Part shown: piece by piece, positions 1 through 10,870 of the stretch | How positions within the stretch are numbered: the stretch's first letter is position 1 | Layout of the letters: the number at the start of each line of letters is the position of its first letter | NCBI GenBank assembly: GCA_947561395.2 | Contig: OX387193.1 | Span: 36,282,255-36,346,254 of the forward strand | From: Buxus sempervirens | Taxonomy: Eukaryota > Streptophyta > Magnoliopsida > Buxales > Buxaceae | Reading direction: 5' to 3' | Length of the DNA stretch: 64,000 bases | Made by a program: the position numbers and the translations under genes | Notes under the pieces: generated by a model | Told to the model about the DNA's origin: nothing | Database searches by the model: none | Seen by the model: only the letters and a program-made list of their open reading frames with translations

Positions 1-269
1 TAAAGTAAGGTATTTGGCACGGAAATCGAGGAAAAGTCAACTCTTGGCTTTTCCTTAAGTTTGACCGCCCGCAGAACCTTTATCCGGACTCCGATTCCTG
101 CAAACCCAGTTGCGTTGGAACCGTGTCGAGATTCTTTATCCAATGGGATAGATCAAGGTGGCCAAATTTTATCTGATTAAAAGGTCAACTTTTCACTCCT
201 TAGGGTTTGACTTTTTAGCAGGGTTTTGCATTTCTGGCTTTTTGGGAGCGCAAAAATGAGGTGCTTACA
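1..269 (-). repeat. 3' LTR of element A (partial, starts beyond window)
   Basis: In coding sense the LTR begins TGTAAGCACC, read here as GGTGCTTACA ending at 269. The sequence matches 23193-23461, the same end of the 5' LTR, with one difference seen (G at 31 against A). The rest of this LTR lies left of the window. Confidence 0.9.
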
Positions 270-285
270 GCTGCCCCTCTTTGCC
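270..285 (-). other. Polypurine tract of element A
   Basis: The minus strand reads GGCAAAGAGGGGCAGC directly before the LTR start TGTAAGCACC. This is the expected position and composition for the plus-strand primer of an LTR retrotransposon. The same tract lies beside the 3' LTR of element D at 57488-57503. Confidence 0.85.
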
Positions 286-899
286 GGAGTTACCTTGCGG
301 ATGAACGGCAAAGAGAAAAAGAATCTCGTTTTTGCGCCTGGCATTTCTGTCGACATGGTCGACGAGCTAAGTCCCTTGAAATTTTCATTTTGAGAGGGAA
401 GCGGCCAAATCATGTGGCGTCACTCCCTAGCTTCGGAGTTTCCTTACCCTTTGCCTTCGGGTTTTTGTAGGGCAACTCTTCAGCATTTGATTTAAGTTTG
501 AAAGAGATTAGATTGGACTTAAGCTCGCCAACCTGTTTCGGCGTTGATGCCAGACACTTGACAATATTCTTTCCTTTTTGTTTGTTCCATTAAAGCTTTT
601 GGGTGACTTTAGACTTTTGATCCCTTTTGTGTCTTTTATTTGAAGCTTATTATTATTATTTTTTTTTGTGGCGGCCACGGGTTGAGTTAGGCTGCGGACC
701 GAATGGAGGAAAGAGGAATGAAGAGTGGAGGAGGAGCTGCTGTTGGTGGGGAGGTGCTGCCAGCGCTGTCCAGTGCCTCAGAGGGGCTCACACACCTGCT
801 CTAATCTATTTACAAAAGTGTGAAATCAAAAATTACAAAAGGGCCATCTTGCCCGATGATATCTTCATTTATGCTCATTCTTCTTCATGTCTTGACTCT

Positions 900-1260
900 C
901 TGTCGTTTCCAGAAATGGGGAACAACTTGTTCCACCTTGCAGAGACACTTTGTTCTGGGGACTCCGTGTCCTTCAGCATTGGGAAATGCTTTACTCCTTG
1001 AGGACACATTCTTGTGTCATTTAGATATGGGAGGTGCCTTGCTCCTTAGTATTTCAAGTGGTGGGAGACGCCCTGCTCCTTAGGGACACATTTCCGTGTC
1101 ATTCAAATGGTGGGAGACATCTTGCTCCTTAGGGACACATTTCCGTGTCATTCAAATGGTCGGAGCCGCCTTGCTCCAGGGACGCTTTGCCTTTTCAATT
1201 TTGAGAGACGCCTTGCTCTTGGTGGTTCGGAGTCGCCTTGCTCCTTTAGTCTTTTGCTCA
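900..1260. repeat. Short tandem repeats, about 50-55 bp
   Basis: Degenerate units built around GGGAGACGCCTTGCTCCTT followed by a GGACACATTTCCGTGTCATT segment repeat about five times. Related single units recur at 1640-1680, 1735-1755 and 1790-1840. The array is non-coding. Confidence 0.7.
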
Positions 1261-1379
1261 TTCTTTTCTTCGTCTCGGTTGTCTCTGAAGCTGCCTCTGC
1301 CTATCTCTGACTCATCTGTCAGCGGCTTTGGTTTCACAAGATTCTGCCAACCAATGTGTGAATACACTGTGATAGCTCT

Positions 1380-1640
1380 TTCTGCGTCCCATGTGTGAAT
1401 ACATGGTGACGATTTTCTTGCGCATCAGCGTGTGACTACGTAGTGATGGCTTCTCTGCGTCCCATGTGTGAATACACGGTGACGGTTCTTTTGCGCATCA
1501 GCGTGTGAATACGCAGTGATGGCTTTTCTGCGTCCCATGTGTGAATACACGGTGACGATTTTCTTTTGCGCATCAGCGTGTGAATACGCAGTGATGGCTT
1601 TCCTGCGTCCCATGTGTGAATACATGGTGACGGTTTTCTT
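1380..1640. repeat. 74-bp minisatellite, first block
   Basis: About four composite units. Each joins a half-unit with GCGCATCAGCGTGTGAATAC to a half-unit with CGTCCCATGTGTGAATAC. The two halves are themselves related (GTGTGAATAC, then GTGA and GGCT/GGTT), so the 74-bp unit grew from a 36-37 bp ancestor. A second, longer block of the same unit lies at 1985-2965. Confidence 0.9.
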
Positions 1641-1984
1641 GGAGATGCCTTGCTCCTTTTGTTTTTAAGTCTTGGAGGCTCCTTGCTCAATTCTGTCTTT
1701 AAAAAATTTTTTTTTTTGTTTTTTTTTTTTTTGGGAGACGCCTTGCTCCTTAATTCTTCAATCAATCAAAATTTTTTTTTTTTTTTTTGGAGGCTCCTCG
1801 CTGCCTTCTGTCTTCAGATTTTGGAGGCTTCTTGCTCCATTATGTCTCTGCCCAGTACTTATTCTGACTTGGTAATTTCTTTTTCTTTCTTGATTACATT
1901 CAAAGTTGCCTTCCCCAATCTCTGACTCATTCGCCAGTGGCTTTGGCTTCATAAACTTGGTCAACCGATGTGTGAATACACTGT

Positions 1985-2965
1985 GATGACTCTTTCTGCG
2001 TCCCATGTGTGAATACACGGTGACGGTTCTTGCGCATCAGCGTGTGAATACGCAGTGATGGCTTTCCTGCGTCCCATGTGTGAATACACGATGACGATTT
2101 TCTTTGCGCATCAGCGTGTGAATACGCAGTGATGGCTTTCCTGCGTCCCATGTGTGAATACACGGTGACGACTTTCTTTGCGCATCAGCGTGTGAATACG
2201 CCGTGATGGCTTTTCTGCGTCCCATGTGTGAATACACGGTGACGGTTCTTTTTTTTTTTTTGCGCATCAGCGTGTGAATACGCCGTGATGGCTTTTCTGC
2301 GTCCCATGTGTGAATACACGGTGACGGTTCTTTTGCGCATCAGCGTGTGAATACGCAGTGATGGCTTTTCTGCGTCCCATCTGTGAATACACGGTGACGG
2401 TTCTTTTGCGCATCAGCATGTGAATACGCAGTGATGGCTTTTCTACGTCCCATGTGTGAATACACGGTGACGGTTCTTTTTTGCGCATCGGCGTGTGAAT
2501 ACGCAGTGATGGCTTTTCTGCGTCCCATGTGTGAATACACGGTGACGGTTCTTTTTTTTTTGCGCATCAGCGTGTGAATACGCCGTGATGGCTTTTCTGC
2601 GTCCCATGTGTGAATACACGGTGACGGTTCTTTTTTGCGCATCGGCGTGTGAATATGCCGTGATGGCTTTTCTGCGTCCCATGTGTGAATACACGGTGAC
2701 GACTTTCTTTTGCGCATCAGCGTGTGAATACGCAGTGATGGCTTTTCTGCGTCCCATGTGTGAATACACGGTGACGGTTCTTTTGCGCATCAGCGTGTGA
2801 ATACGCCGTGATGGCTTTTCTGCGTCCCATGTGTGAATACACGGTGACGGTTCTTTTGCGCATCAGCGTGTGAATACGCCGTGATGGCTTTTCTGCGTCC
2901 CATGTGTGAATACACGATGACGGTTCTTTTGCGCATCAGCGTGTGAATACGCCGTGATGGCTTTT
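1985..2965. repeat. 74-bp minisatellite, second block
   Basis: About thirteen copies of the same two-part unit as at 1380-1640. Most of the length variation is in a T-run after GGTGACGGTTC, which varies from about 4 to 15 T, as expected from replication slippage. Long minus-strand frames across the array exist only because the unit lacks stops. They are not treated as genes. Confidence 0.92.
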
Positions 2966-4885
2966 CTATCTGTCTCGAGTTCTGTTAGTACCTGTAGAAG
3001 TTCATGTGAAATTTAGTCAATTAGAATTCATTTGTTTCATCAAAATTATGTGCAAATTCAAGTAATTTCTCCTTTGTTGAAACCTTTTGGGGATTCACCA
3101 AATGTTTGGATTTTTCTTTCTGAAGTGGGTCCATGGCGAGACCAGCAATCTTTGGGTCAGTTATCTGACACTCTCATTTAGACTTAGGAAAATGTGCCAT
3201 TCGGCACTCCCTGTAGGTGTCTCAACATTTTGGCCTTCAATGGCATGCCCCCTGGTTGAAATGAGGGGGGTTATTTTGGGTTCAGGGGGTTTCTTTGGTA
3301 CTGCCCCGCCCTGGTTTTTCTTTGATTTTCTCTCTCTCTTTTTCTTTCTCCTTTTCCCCTACCCTTGATTGGGGGTTGTGTAAGGGATTTTTCTTTGATT
3401 TATTCTCTCATTTGGGGTTTGGTCCCCCACCCCAGTTTTAGGGCCCTGACAATTTCCATGGATCATGACACACAATGATCAGAGAGGACTTATCATTAGG
3501 ACGAAATGTAGGCTTTGTTTCTAGTGTTTAGAAATGAAGGATAAACAGGCTCAAACCCTATATAGCTTCACTCTATGGGTAACCATTATGTCTAGCCAAA
3601 GTTCTTCTCTGTCTTTTATGGTTCTTGTCATTGCCAGCTTGCCCAAGATTCGATGTTACATTCTCTGTAATCAGAAAGGACTTCACAGTAGGACGAAATG
3701 TAGGCTGGGCTCAAGGGTTCAAAAGAAATGATATGAAGGCTCGAAATTGACGTATGGGTTAAGCCATGTCTTGTCCACCCCTTTTTGGGTTAGGGCTCGC
3801 TTCACCTTTGTTCCTGCAACTTAGCTTCTTCTCATTTTTCCATTTTTGTTCTTCTTTTTCTTTCCCTTCATTCTTGGGCATTCTGCCCCAATTCTTGACT
3901 CTTGCCCTCGGGGTTTGCTCCGGCTTTCGTTCTCTTCTTTTTTTTTTTTTTTTACTTTCGAGGGACTGCCCCCCAGTTCTTTCTTGAAGTTCTTGCTTTC
4001 TGGGAGCTCTTTCCTTTCCTTACTTCTGTCCCCCTTGTTCTTAGGGTGCTTTTCGCTTTGCCCTATCTTCACCTTTCTCCTTTTTGCGTCTCCGACTGTA
4101 CGAATCTTTATGCCCAGTTTTGAAGACAAGACATGGTAGGTTCAATGAAGAATTTGTTAGGCTCAAAGTGTTTTGCTAGGGTTTCATCTTGTGTCAGATG
4201 ATTTTGGGAGAGGATCAAGGATGGCCTTTCTTCCCTTCACAGAGAATGTAACATCTTAATTACTTTTGCATGATTTAGCCGGCTCGAGAGCCATTCTTCT
4301 TCTTTGTTCATCATTTTTTTGCTTTTTGACTTTTTGACTTTACCCCAGTTTGGGGTGGCTAGACATAACGTGGGTTAGAAATGAGACGATCAAGCTCAAC
4401 ACGTTTAACTAGCGGAATTTATTTGAAGTATCTTAGCCAAAAGATGGCCTCTCCTCACTTCATTGAGATCATTGATCCTGGATCATGTCAGTGACCCTTG
4501 ACTGGTATGGGCACCTTGCCCTTCTTTTTTTTCTTTATATCACAATTTGCCCCTTTGTTGGGCAAGGCCGGGTTCAAATGCGGTGTTGGGGGATCCCTTA
4601 GCTATGTTGAGACCCGCACAGTTGGTGCTGTTTGGCACGTTTCCATTTGTCAAATTTTGATTGTTCAGGTTTGTCCCAAGATCACGGTCATGCCTGGGTG
4701 TGGCCGAATACTTCAGTGATTTCCCCAAAAGATTTCATAGTCTTGCAAAAAGAAACATGCTGTCTAGTTCAGAGTTTTAAAAGAAAAGAAAGCGTAAGCA
4801 AAATAGGCAATCAAATTATGCAAAAAGGGGTGGCCGATGTAATCGGCGCTCTTGGAATTCAGTTGCATGCCGCGGACGGGGGCTT

Positions 4886-5647
4886 TCAAGTGCTCTTCTC
4901 ATCATCATCCCCTCCTTCTTGTGGGGAGATGGGTGGTTCGGATATCCGAGTCTGTGCTAGCATGTCAGAGACGTCTTGTCCTTCAATGGACCTTGGCTCC
5001 TCGAGTATTTCCTTCAAGAACCCTTGATCAATCAGATCTTGAATGTCATGCCGCAGGTCCCAGCATCGGCTTGTGTGATGTCCTGGAGCACCAGAATGGT
5101 ACTCACATCGCTCCGCAGCATTGTAGCTTCTGGCATTAACCAATCGAGGGTTCGGGGGCTTAATCTGCACATACCCCTCCTTCAGCAGCATTGGTAGCAA
5201 CCCAGCCGGTGTATATGGTAGTGGGGTAAAAACCCTCCTCAGTCTGGCCTCCATTTCTTCTTTTGTCCTCCTTGGGGGGCCCTCTGGATGATCCATCCTT
5301 CTGTCGTGTTGCCCTTTGCCATGGTAGACGTTTAGCTTCTTTGTAAGCTGGGGGACCTCCGTTACGACGGCTTTACCTTTCTCCCTTTGCCTTCGACCAT
5401 CTGCTGTAGTTAGCGGATGGCTCACTTCTTGGCGACTCAAGGGTATCCTTCCTTTCATGCTTTCGATTTCTTCTTCAAGAACTCTTACTCTGACTCGCAG
5501 CTCGAAATTTTCTTCCCCTAACACTTCCAGACATTTGCCCCATGTCTCTTCCTTGATTGTTATTGTCCGTAGTAGGCTCTGTAAGGAGGCCACTATGCTG
5601 GTTATTTGCTGGGCTACATCATGGTTTGCTTCTGAGGTAAGGTCCAT
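4886..5647 (-). CDS. Second zinc-knuckle ORF of element A (gag-C-like)
   Basis: A 253-residue ORF from the first ATG; the frame stays open to 5683 without another ATG. The N-terminal part (about residues 30-75) is rich in heptad-like L/V/E positions and looks like a coiled coil. The C-terminal part carries a modified knuckle C181-x2-H184-x5-H190-x4-C195 in the context CEYHSGAPGHHTSRCWDLRH. About 70 residues around it resemble the gag C-terminus encoded just upstream (VFTPLPYTPAG against VFTQLPYTLAE), so it is a diverged duplicate of the gag nucleocapsid region. It ends in an acidic tail. It sits where pro-pol would begin in an autonomous Tat element. Role is unknown; RNA binding is likely from the knuckle. 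Confidence 0.65.
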   Translation of the reverse strand: MDLTSEANHDVAQQITSIVASLQSLLRTITIKEETWGKCLEVLGEENFELRVRVRVLEEEIESMKGRIPLSRQEVSHPLTTADGRRQREKGKAVVTEVPQLTKKLNVYHGKGQHDRRMDHPEGPPRRTKEEMEARLRRVFTPLPYTPAGLLPMLLKEGYVQIKPPNPRLVNARSYNAAERCEYHSGAPGHHTSRCWDLRHDIQDLIDQGFLKEILEEPRSIEGQDVSDMLAQTRISEPPISPQEGGDDDEKST

Positions 5648-5756
5648 CTTGATCGTTGGCGGGGTTCCTGGTGGGAGAAGCAAACATTAGAAGGCAGAAT
5701 ACATGATGTGAAATGCCAAGATACATGATGATGCTGAGGACTTCAATTAGTCTTTC

Positions 5757-5759
5757 TTT

Positions 5760-5791
<32 letters not shown>

Positions 5792-5799
5792 TTTTTTTT
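5757..5799 (-). repeat. A-tract directly after the gag stop codon
   Basis: In the coding sense the gag stop TGA shares its last A with a run of 27 A, then G, then 15 A. On the plus strand this is T15-C-T27. It separates gag from the second zinc-knuckle ORF. It could be a slippage product or the scar of a polyadenylated template. Confidence 0.9.
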
Positions 5800-7208
5800 C
5801 AATTTGGCGGAGGGTCGATCTTGAGCTCCCCAGCTTCCAGAAGATCTTGGACGGCATGACGAAGATTCCAACATTCATCAGTATCATGCCCTGGTGCTCC
5901 TCTATGGTAACCGCATGTCTTGGTTGGGTTATACCCTCTACTCGCTGGTGCCCTTCTATTTGGTGGAACCTGCTCCAGGTGTCCTTCTTGCAACAAGGTG
6001 GGCAGTATTTCTGCCAGGGTATATGGGAGCTGTGTAAACACACGGTTCTTTCTTCCTTCCTTGGTCAGAGGCTCCTTTAGCCGAGCCGGGGCGACATGGG
6101 CATGGGGACGGTCACTTCCTCTCTTGCGCTTGGCTGATCGGACCTGGTTGATCGTTCCTTCATATCTTATGCCTTCTTTCCCCCCCTGGGAGGATTCTGC
6201 CATGGAGCCTCTTATCTTTCCCTCCCTAACCGCATCTTCGATCCTGCCTGCCGCCATGATTAGGTCGGTGAAGTTCGCGGCGCACTGTCCTAACAACATC
6301 GTGAAGTATGGTTGCCCCAGCGATGGGATGAACAACGAAGTCTGTTCTTGTTCAAGGAGCGGGGGTTGCACCACGTTTGCTAGTTTCATCCATCTTTTAG
6401 CGTAGTCTCCCACAGACTCGCTATTCCTCCTTGACAACCTTTGCAATTCTGCCCGGGTTTGAACCATTTGGCTATTCAAACGATACCGTTGGATGAATAC
6501 GGCGGCCAAGTCGTTCCACGTCTTAATTTTGATTTTATCCAGACTCAAAAACCAAGAGTAAGCCGCGTCGGTCAACGACCTCTGGAAGAACTGTACCATG
6601 ATCCGTTCTTCCTTGGCATACTGGCACATGTTGCCCGAATATGCTCTTAGGTGGTTCAGTGGGCAACCCGTGCCATCGAATTGATGCAGCTCAGGACATT
6701 TGAACTTAGCTGGGAGCTGGATGTCCGAAAAGAAGCAGAGGTTTTCAAGCGTAGCCTCGCTCTGCACTGTACTGGGCTGGGCCTGTTCGAGGAGTTCTCT
6801 CATGGCGGCCATTTCTGCCCTGTTTTCTTCTCTTACTGTTGCCAATTTTCCTTCAAACTGCACTTCCTGAGTTCTGTACCAGTCTTCGTCATCCTGCCCC
6901 GGTTGAGCCGGTGCAAACTGATCCTGCTGCATGATGGGGAAAGGTGCCGCTAGTGGTGGCTGTGGTGGTGCCTCGGGAGGAGGATGCCCCGGGTATAGTG
7001 GTGGTGCCATCTCTGCTTGCGGCGGCTGTGGCGGCTGGGTGGCCGGTACTGCGGGTGGAACTTGCTTCAGTTCTCTTAGTTCTGCCATTAGCTTCTGGAT
7101 GACGGCCCCCATGCCGTCAATTCGCTGTTGCATCTCATTCACTACTGGCCCATGACTAGATTCTGTCGAGTGTTGCCCTGGCGGTGTCTGCTCCCCTTGT
7201 TGGTCCAT
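5799..7208 (-). CDS. gag: Gag protein of element A
   Basis: A complete 469-residue ORF starting at ATG (MDQQGEQ) and ending in TGA. Gag is the structural protein that packs retrotransposon RNA into virus-like particles. The N-terminus is Q/E-rich with a short helical stretch (residues 25-48), followed by a proline-rich segment (50-100) and a second helical stretch (about 118-142). Residues about 165-320 form the plant Ty3/Gypsy gag core (FDGTGCPLNHLRAY, VQFFQRSLTDAAYSWF, FIQRYRL). A basic linker (about 358-390) precedes a modified zinc knuckle C432-x2-H435-x5-H441-x4-C446. This is the C-H-H-C form common in Tat-type elements rather than CCHC. The frame is intact, in contrast to the missing pol. 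Confidence 0.92.
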   Translation of the reverse strand: MDQQGEQTPPGQHSTESSHGPVVNEMQQRIDGMGAVIQKLMAELRELKQVPPAVPATQPPQPPQAEMAPPLYPGHPPPEAPPQPPLAAPFPIMQQDQFAPAQPGQDDEDWYRTQEVQFEGKLATVREENRAEMAAMRELLEQAQPSTVQSEATLENLCFFSDIQLPAKFKCPELHQFDGTGCPLNHLRAYSGNMCQYAKEERIMVQFFQRSLTDAAYSWFLSLDKIKIKTWNDLAAVFIQRYRLNSQMVQTRAELQRLSRRNSESVGDYAKRWMKLANVVQPPLLEQEQTSLFIPSLGQPYFTMLLGQCAANFTDLIMAAGRIEDAVREGKIRGSMAESSQGGKEGIRYEGTINQVRSAKRKRGSDRPHAHVAPARLKEPLTKEGRKNRVFTQLPYTLAEILPTLLQEGHLEQVPPNRRAPASRGYNPTKTCGYHRGAPGHDTDECWNLRHAVQDLLEAGELKIDPPPN

Positions 7209-7349
7209 ATCGGGCTTTTTCCTTGATCTTAACAGGTATAGCCTTCTGCAAGCACTTTCTTGGTACCTTGGGGACAGTTAACAAGCATTAGTGCAATTTT
7301 GCATGAATACACAACTTTATCTGATTTATTTATTTTGTTTTCTGATATG

Positions 7350-8310
7350 TTTTGACTAACTGATCTATTTTAGCTACCCTAAGGCAACAAGGGAAGAGAA
7401 CCTGAATGAATAAATTGATCTATTTTAGTCGCTCGAAAGTGACTGGGAAAGAGAACCCTTGTGACCGAATCTGTTTTAGCTACCCGTAGGCAACTGGGAG
7501 AGAGAACCTTAGTGAACGAATCTATTTTAGTTACCCGTAGGCGACTGGGAGAGAGAACCCTATTTTTGAAAATTGATCTATTTTAGACGCTTGGAAGCGA
7601 CTGGGAAAGAGAACCCATAATGACCGAATCTATTTTCGCTACCTGTAGGCAACTGGGGGAGAGAACCCTATTTTTGAAAGCTGATCTATTTTAGACGCTC
7701 GGAGGCGACTGGGAAAGAGAACCCTAATGACCGAATCTATTTTAGCTACCCGTAGGCAACTGGGAGAGAGAACCCTATTTTTGAAAGCTGATCTATTTTA
7801 GACGCTCGGAGGTGACTGGGAAAGAGAACCCATAATGACCGAATCTATTTTAGCTACCTGTAGGCAACTGGGGGAGAGAACCCTATTTTTGAAAGCTGAT
7901 CTATTTTAGACGCTCGGAGGCGACTGGGAAAGAGAACCCATAGTGATCGAATCTATTTTAGCTACCCATAGGCGACTGGGAAAGAGAACCCTATTGAACG
8001 AATCTATTTTAGCTACCCGTAGGCAACTGGGAGAGAGAACCCTATTTTTGAAAATTGATCTATTTTAGTCGCTCGAAAGCGACTGGGAAAGAGAACCATA
8101 GTGATCGAATCTATTTTAGCTACCTGTAGGCAACTGGGAGAGAGAACCCTAGTGAACGAATCTATTTTAGCTACCCGTAGGCAACTGGGAGAGACAACCC
8201 TATTGAACGAATCTATTTTAGTCGCTTGGAAGCGACCGGGAAAGAGAACCCTATTGAACAAATCTATTTTAGTCGCTTGGAAGCGACTGGGAAAGAGAAC
8301 CCTAATTTAG
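7350..8310. repeat. 53-bp tandem array between ORF1 and gag
   Basis: Eighteen units, average period about 53 bp (counted from the recurring GAGAACC), each with AATCTATTTTAG, then a short variable stem such as CTACCCGTAGGCAACTGG or TCGCTTGGAAGCGACTGG. The stem halves are complementary within a unit (for example GTCGCTT with AAGCGAC), so each unit can fold as a small hairpin. The array lies in the transcribed leader side of gag. Confidence 0.88.
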
Positions 8311-8339
8311 ACGCTCTGAGCTCTATGTCTTGGGTGTCT

Positions 8340-9149
8340 TTAAACACCTGCCGGGTTTTGCGATCTCCATGGGGGGATGCAAATAAAGGAAATTAGGTGG
8401 TCGCAGCGACCAGGAATATTGTAATTATTTAAGAAGAGGTGGTCTGTCTGAGACCGAGTTGCCTTATTGGAGGGAATGTTGTATGTGCCCCACCTTCGAA
8501 TGTCTGTTTCTCCCTTCAGGTGGAGAAAGTGGTTGAACCAATCCTCACGAGTCGGTAGGTTTGGTTGGATCTCTCTTTGGGCCAACCAATGAACGTTGTC
8601 ATGGACTAGGCCGTAGTGTGCACCGACAGGTGATGACACCATCAGGTGGTCTTGCAGCCGAATGTGGAGAAGAAGAGCGCACCCTTGAAACCTCCGGGTT
8701 CCGTTTTTGGACAAAGTTAGGGAATGGAGCAGCTGAGCTAGGATCAGTGGCATGATTCGGTATCCTACCCTAAGTTGATCCACAATTTCCATGAGGGCCA
8801 AATTAATGGTGTCTCCCTCAGTTTGAAAGAAGATTTGCGACAGAACCACAAGGGTGAAGGTGTCAAACCAAGCCCGGGGTCTTTCCTGCTTTTCGTTTCT
8901 TATCTTTTCAACAAGGAATGTTTTGGAGACCCGAGTGAATGCCTTGTCCCCTCCTAAGGTCTGGAATTCTCCCCTTGAGAGGCCAAAGAAAGCGCAAGCT
9001 TCATTCTTGTAGCTTTCTTTGAGACTTGGCCTAGCGGGTTCTCCTAAATCGCGAAATCGGAGGAACAGGTCAAGTTCCTCGATTGTGGGCGTTAACTCAT
9101 TGATACTGAATCGAAACACTGAAAGCTGGAGATCCCCAGAAAAGTAGGG
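8340..9149 (-). pseudogene. ORF1 upstream of gag (plant-mobile-domain-like), C-terminal part
   Basis: An open frame of about 270 codons without an upstream ATG; a TAG at 9150-9152 closes it on the N-terminal side. It contains FRFSINELTPTIEELDLFLRF, which resembles the ELTPTIEE segment of plant-mobile-domain-like proteins often carried by plant retroelements, and then an alpha-helical region (SLKESYKNEACAFFGLSRGEF). Ogre-type elements are known to have an extra ORF1 between leader and gag, and the position here (leader, ORF1, gag on the same strand) fits. The N-terminal part is in a different frame at 9232-9414, so the gene is broken. Its function in Ogre elements is not known. Confidence 0.6.
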
Positions 9150-9231
9150 CTACTTGGATCATATCCTAGTTGATTGGCACATTTAACAGGGACAAAGTCT
9201 GTCCCATGTGGTATTTGTGCTCCCATTCAGT

Positions 9232-9414
9232 CTACTCACTCCCTCGGAGCTGCTCTGTCCAAGAACGGATCCAGGGGGTATCCCAGGCGCACTTCTCTAT
9301 CCTAGGGCAACGGGTTCTCTCGGCTGAGGTGAGGACGCCATGCCAACTATCCGATAGAAATTCCAAATCAACTAGGTTCCACCTGAAACTCTTAATTAGT
9401 CCTAAATCATGCAT
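9232..9414 (-). pseudogene. ORF1 N-terminal remnant
   Basis: Sixty codons reading LIKSFRWNLVDLEFLSDSWH and onward, on the same strand just upstream of the larger ORF1 fragment but in another frame. I read it as the N-terminal side of ORF1, separated by a frameshift and a stop. The assignment rests on position only. Confidence 0.35.
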
Positions 9415-9479
9415 AAATTTAAGCAGAGGACTAACTACTTTAGCAGTTCTAACATGCTTTGCAGAAATAAAATGAAATT

Positions 9480-10870
9480 AAAACAACGCGGAATTTAACT
9501 CAGGCACACATGGTGTGTGGTCCTAGGGGTTGGCGCGAATGAAGGCGCGACTCCTAGACATACTTGTGTAGAGGAGCACATTCAAGTCCTGATTTAGTCT
9601 TCCTGTCTTTCATCTGTTCTTTCATCTGCTTTCGGTGTCGGACCGCCACAAAAATTACAACTTGCCATCAAGGGCGAAAATTTACAAGATATTCATAAGA
9701 CTGCAAAGAATTCATCCTTAAGGCTGTTGGGAGCCAAAAGGAAGGATACAACTTGCTTTTGAAGCAGGTGGGCTAAAAATTCCTAGATCTAGGGTTTAGT
9801 GCCCCTGTTCTGATCTGGCATGCTCCCATCTGCTTATCTGATCTGGCCGGCTTTCATCTGCTCTGAAAGACCAACCTGGACTTGAAGTGCTCCTAGCGGA
9901 CTCTAATGGGTGAGAACCCATAGCGCATAGGACTCCATGCATGGATCTGGGGTGGTTCCCCTGATCAAAGTTCGGTTAGCTTCCTAAATTAGGGCTGAGG
10001 TAGCCCATGATCTAGGGTTTACTCCATTTAATGCAAAAGGCGGGGGTTGTTGCCCCTAATGGACTCTGAATTTTATTCCAATTTTATTCATCATTCACAT
10101 CCTACTCACCCTCTCATGCTCAACGCAAGGTTTGTTCAGAAACGTTAGGTGGGGAAGGATACCCAGCCCGAGACATAAGCCTACAAGGGTCTGGACCAGT
10201 ACTAGATCCCCGCGTGCCACGGCAAGAAACCAGTGGTGCTAGTGGACTCCAGAAACTGGGGGGATGGGTTTACCCTGCTTTCCCTGGCAAGCCACGGGAG
10301 CGTAGGTGCTAATACCATCCCAAAGATCAGTTTATAGTAAGAAGAAGGGTAGGCTGCTAGAGAGGTCTAAGTTTTGGTAAAGAAGTTGCAATATCCGTCT
10401 CTCTCATCTATAAAAGGTCGGATCATTCACGCATCCTCCCTCGTGCGTGTCACCCCACACAGTTATATCACACAGATGCGGGAATTGAAATTTGCATCTA
10501 CGCTATCATCCATCCACGGTGTGGTGGTGTGCCCGTATGTGCGGTTGGGCTGCGTGCTGTGCCTATACGGGCGAGTTTTGTCTGGATCTAGGTGATATAG
10601 GAATCCCTACTGCCTTGTATAGTAAAGTGCGGAATTGGCACGTTTTACGATGTCCTGGGAGAATCCCCAGGTAAGTGGAGGGTCACAGGGGACCACTTAA
10701 ATTCCACTTGCCTTAGGCAATTATCGCGTCCTTGTGACAGGACTCCCCAGGATTACGTATTCACGCGTATTCCGTACCTTGCTAAACGGGGTAGCAAGGG
10801 TTCCTAAATATCGCCTAAGTCCCTCTTATGCTGACTCGGTCCTAAACAGGGTCCTACTGGGCTGAGTGGT
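9480..10870 (-). other. Leader (5' untranslated region) of element A
   Basis: About 1.4 kb between the primer binding site and ORF1. No ORF of note on the coding strand. It presumably holds the packaging signal, but I cannot point to a motif. Confidence 0.5.

Larger units (their letters stand above)
286..4885 (-). other. Non-coding 3' interior of element A
   Basis: About 4.6 kb between the last ORF and the polypurine tract. Positions 286-880 and stretches near 3480-3760 match the 3' interior of element D (57488-59700). The rest is tandem repeats (900-1260, 1380-2965) and pyrimidine-rich sequence (3300-4100) with no credible ORF. A pol gene would be expected between gag and this region in an autonomous element and is missing. 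Confidence 0.65.

Noticed and set aside
1425..2790. Several overlapping minus-strand ORFs with repeating YSHMGRRKAITAYSHADAQK-like peptides
   Set aside because: They are translations of the 74-bp minisatellite, appear in more than one frame, and exist because the unit lacks stops.
7350..8310. CRISPR-like array
   Set aside because: Unit-to-unit similarity covers the whole unit, with no unique spacers. The context is a plant retrotransposon.
10374..10674. Plus-strand ORFs in the leader of element A
   Set aside because: They are antisense to the element, short and without resemblance to known proteins.
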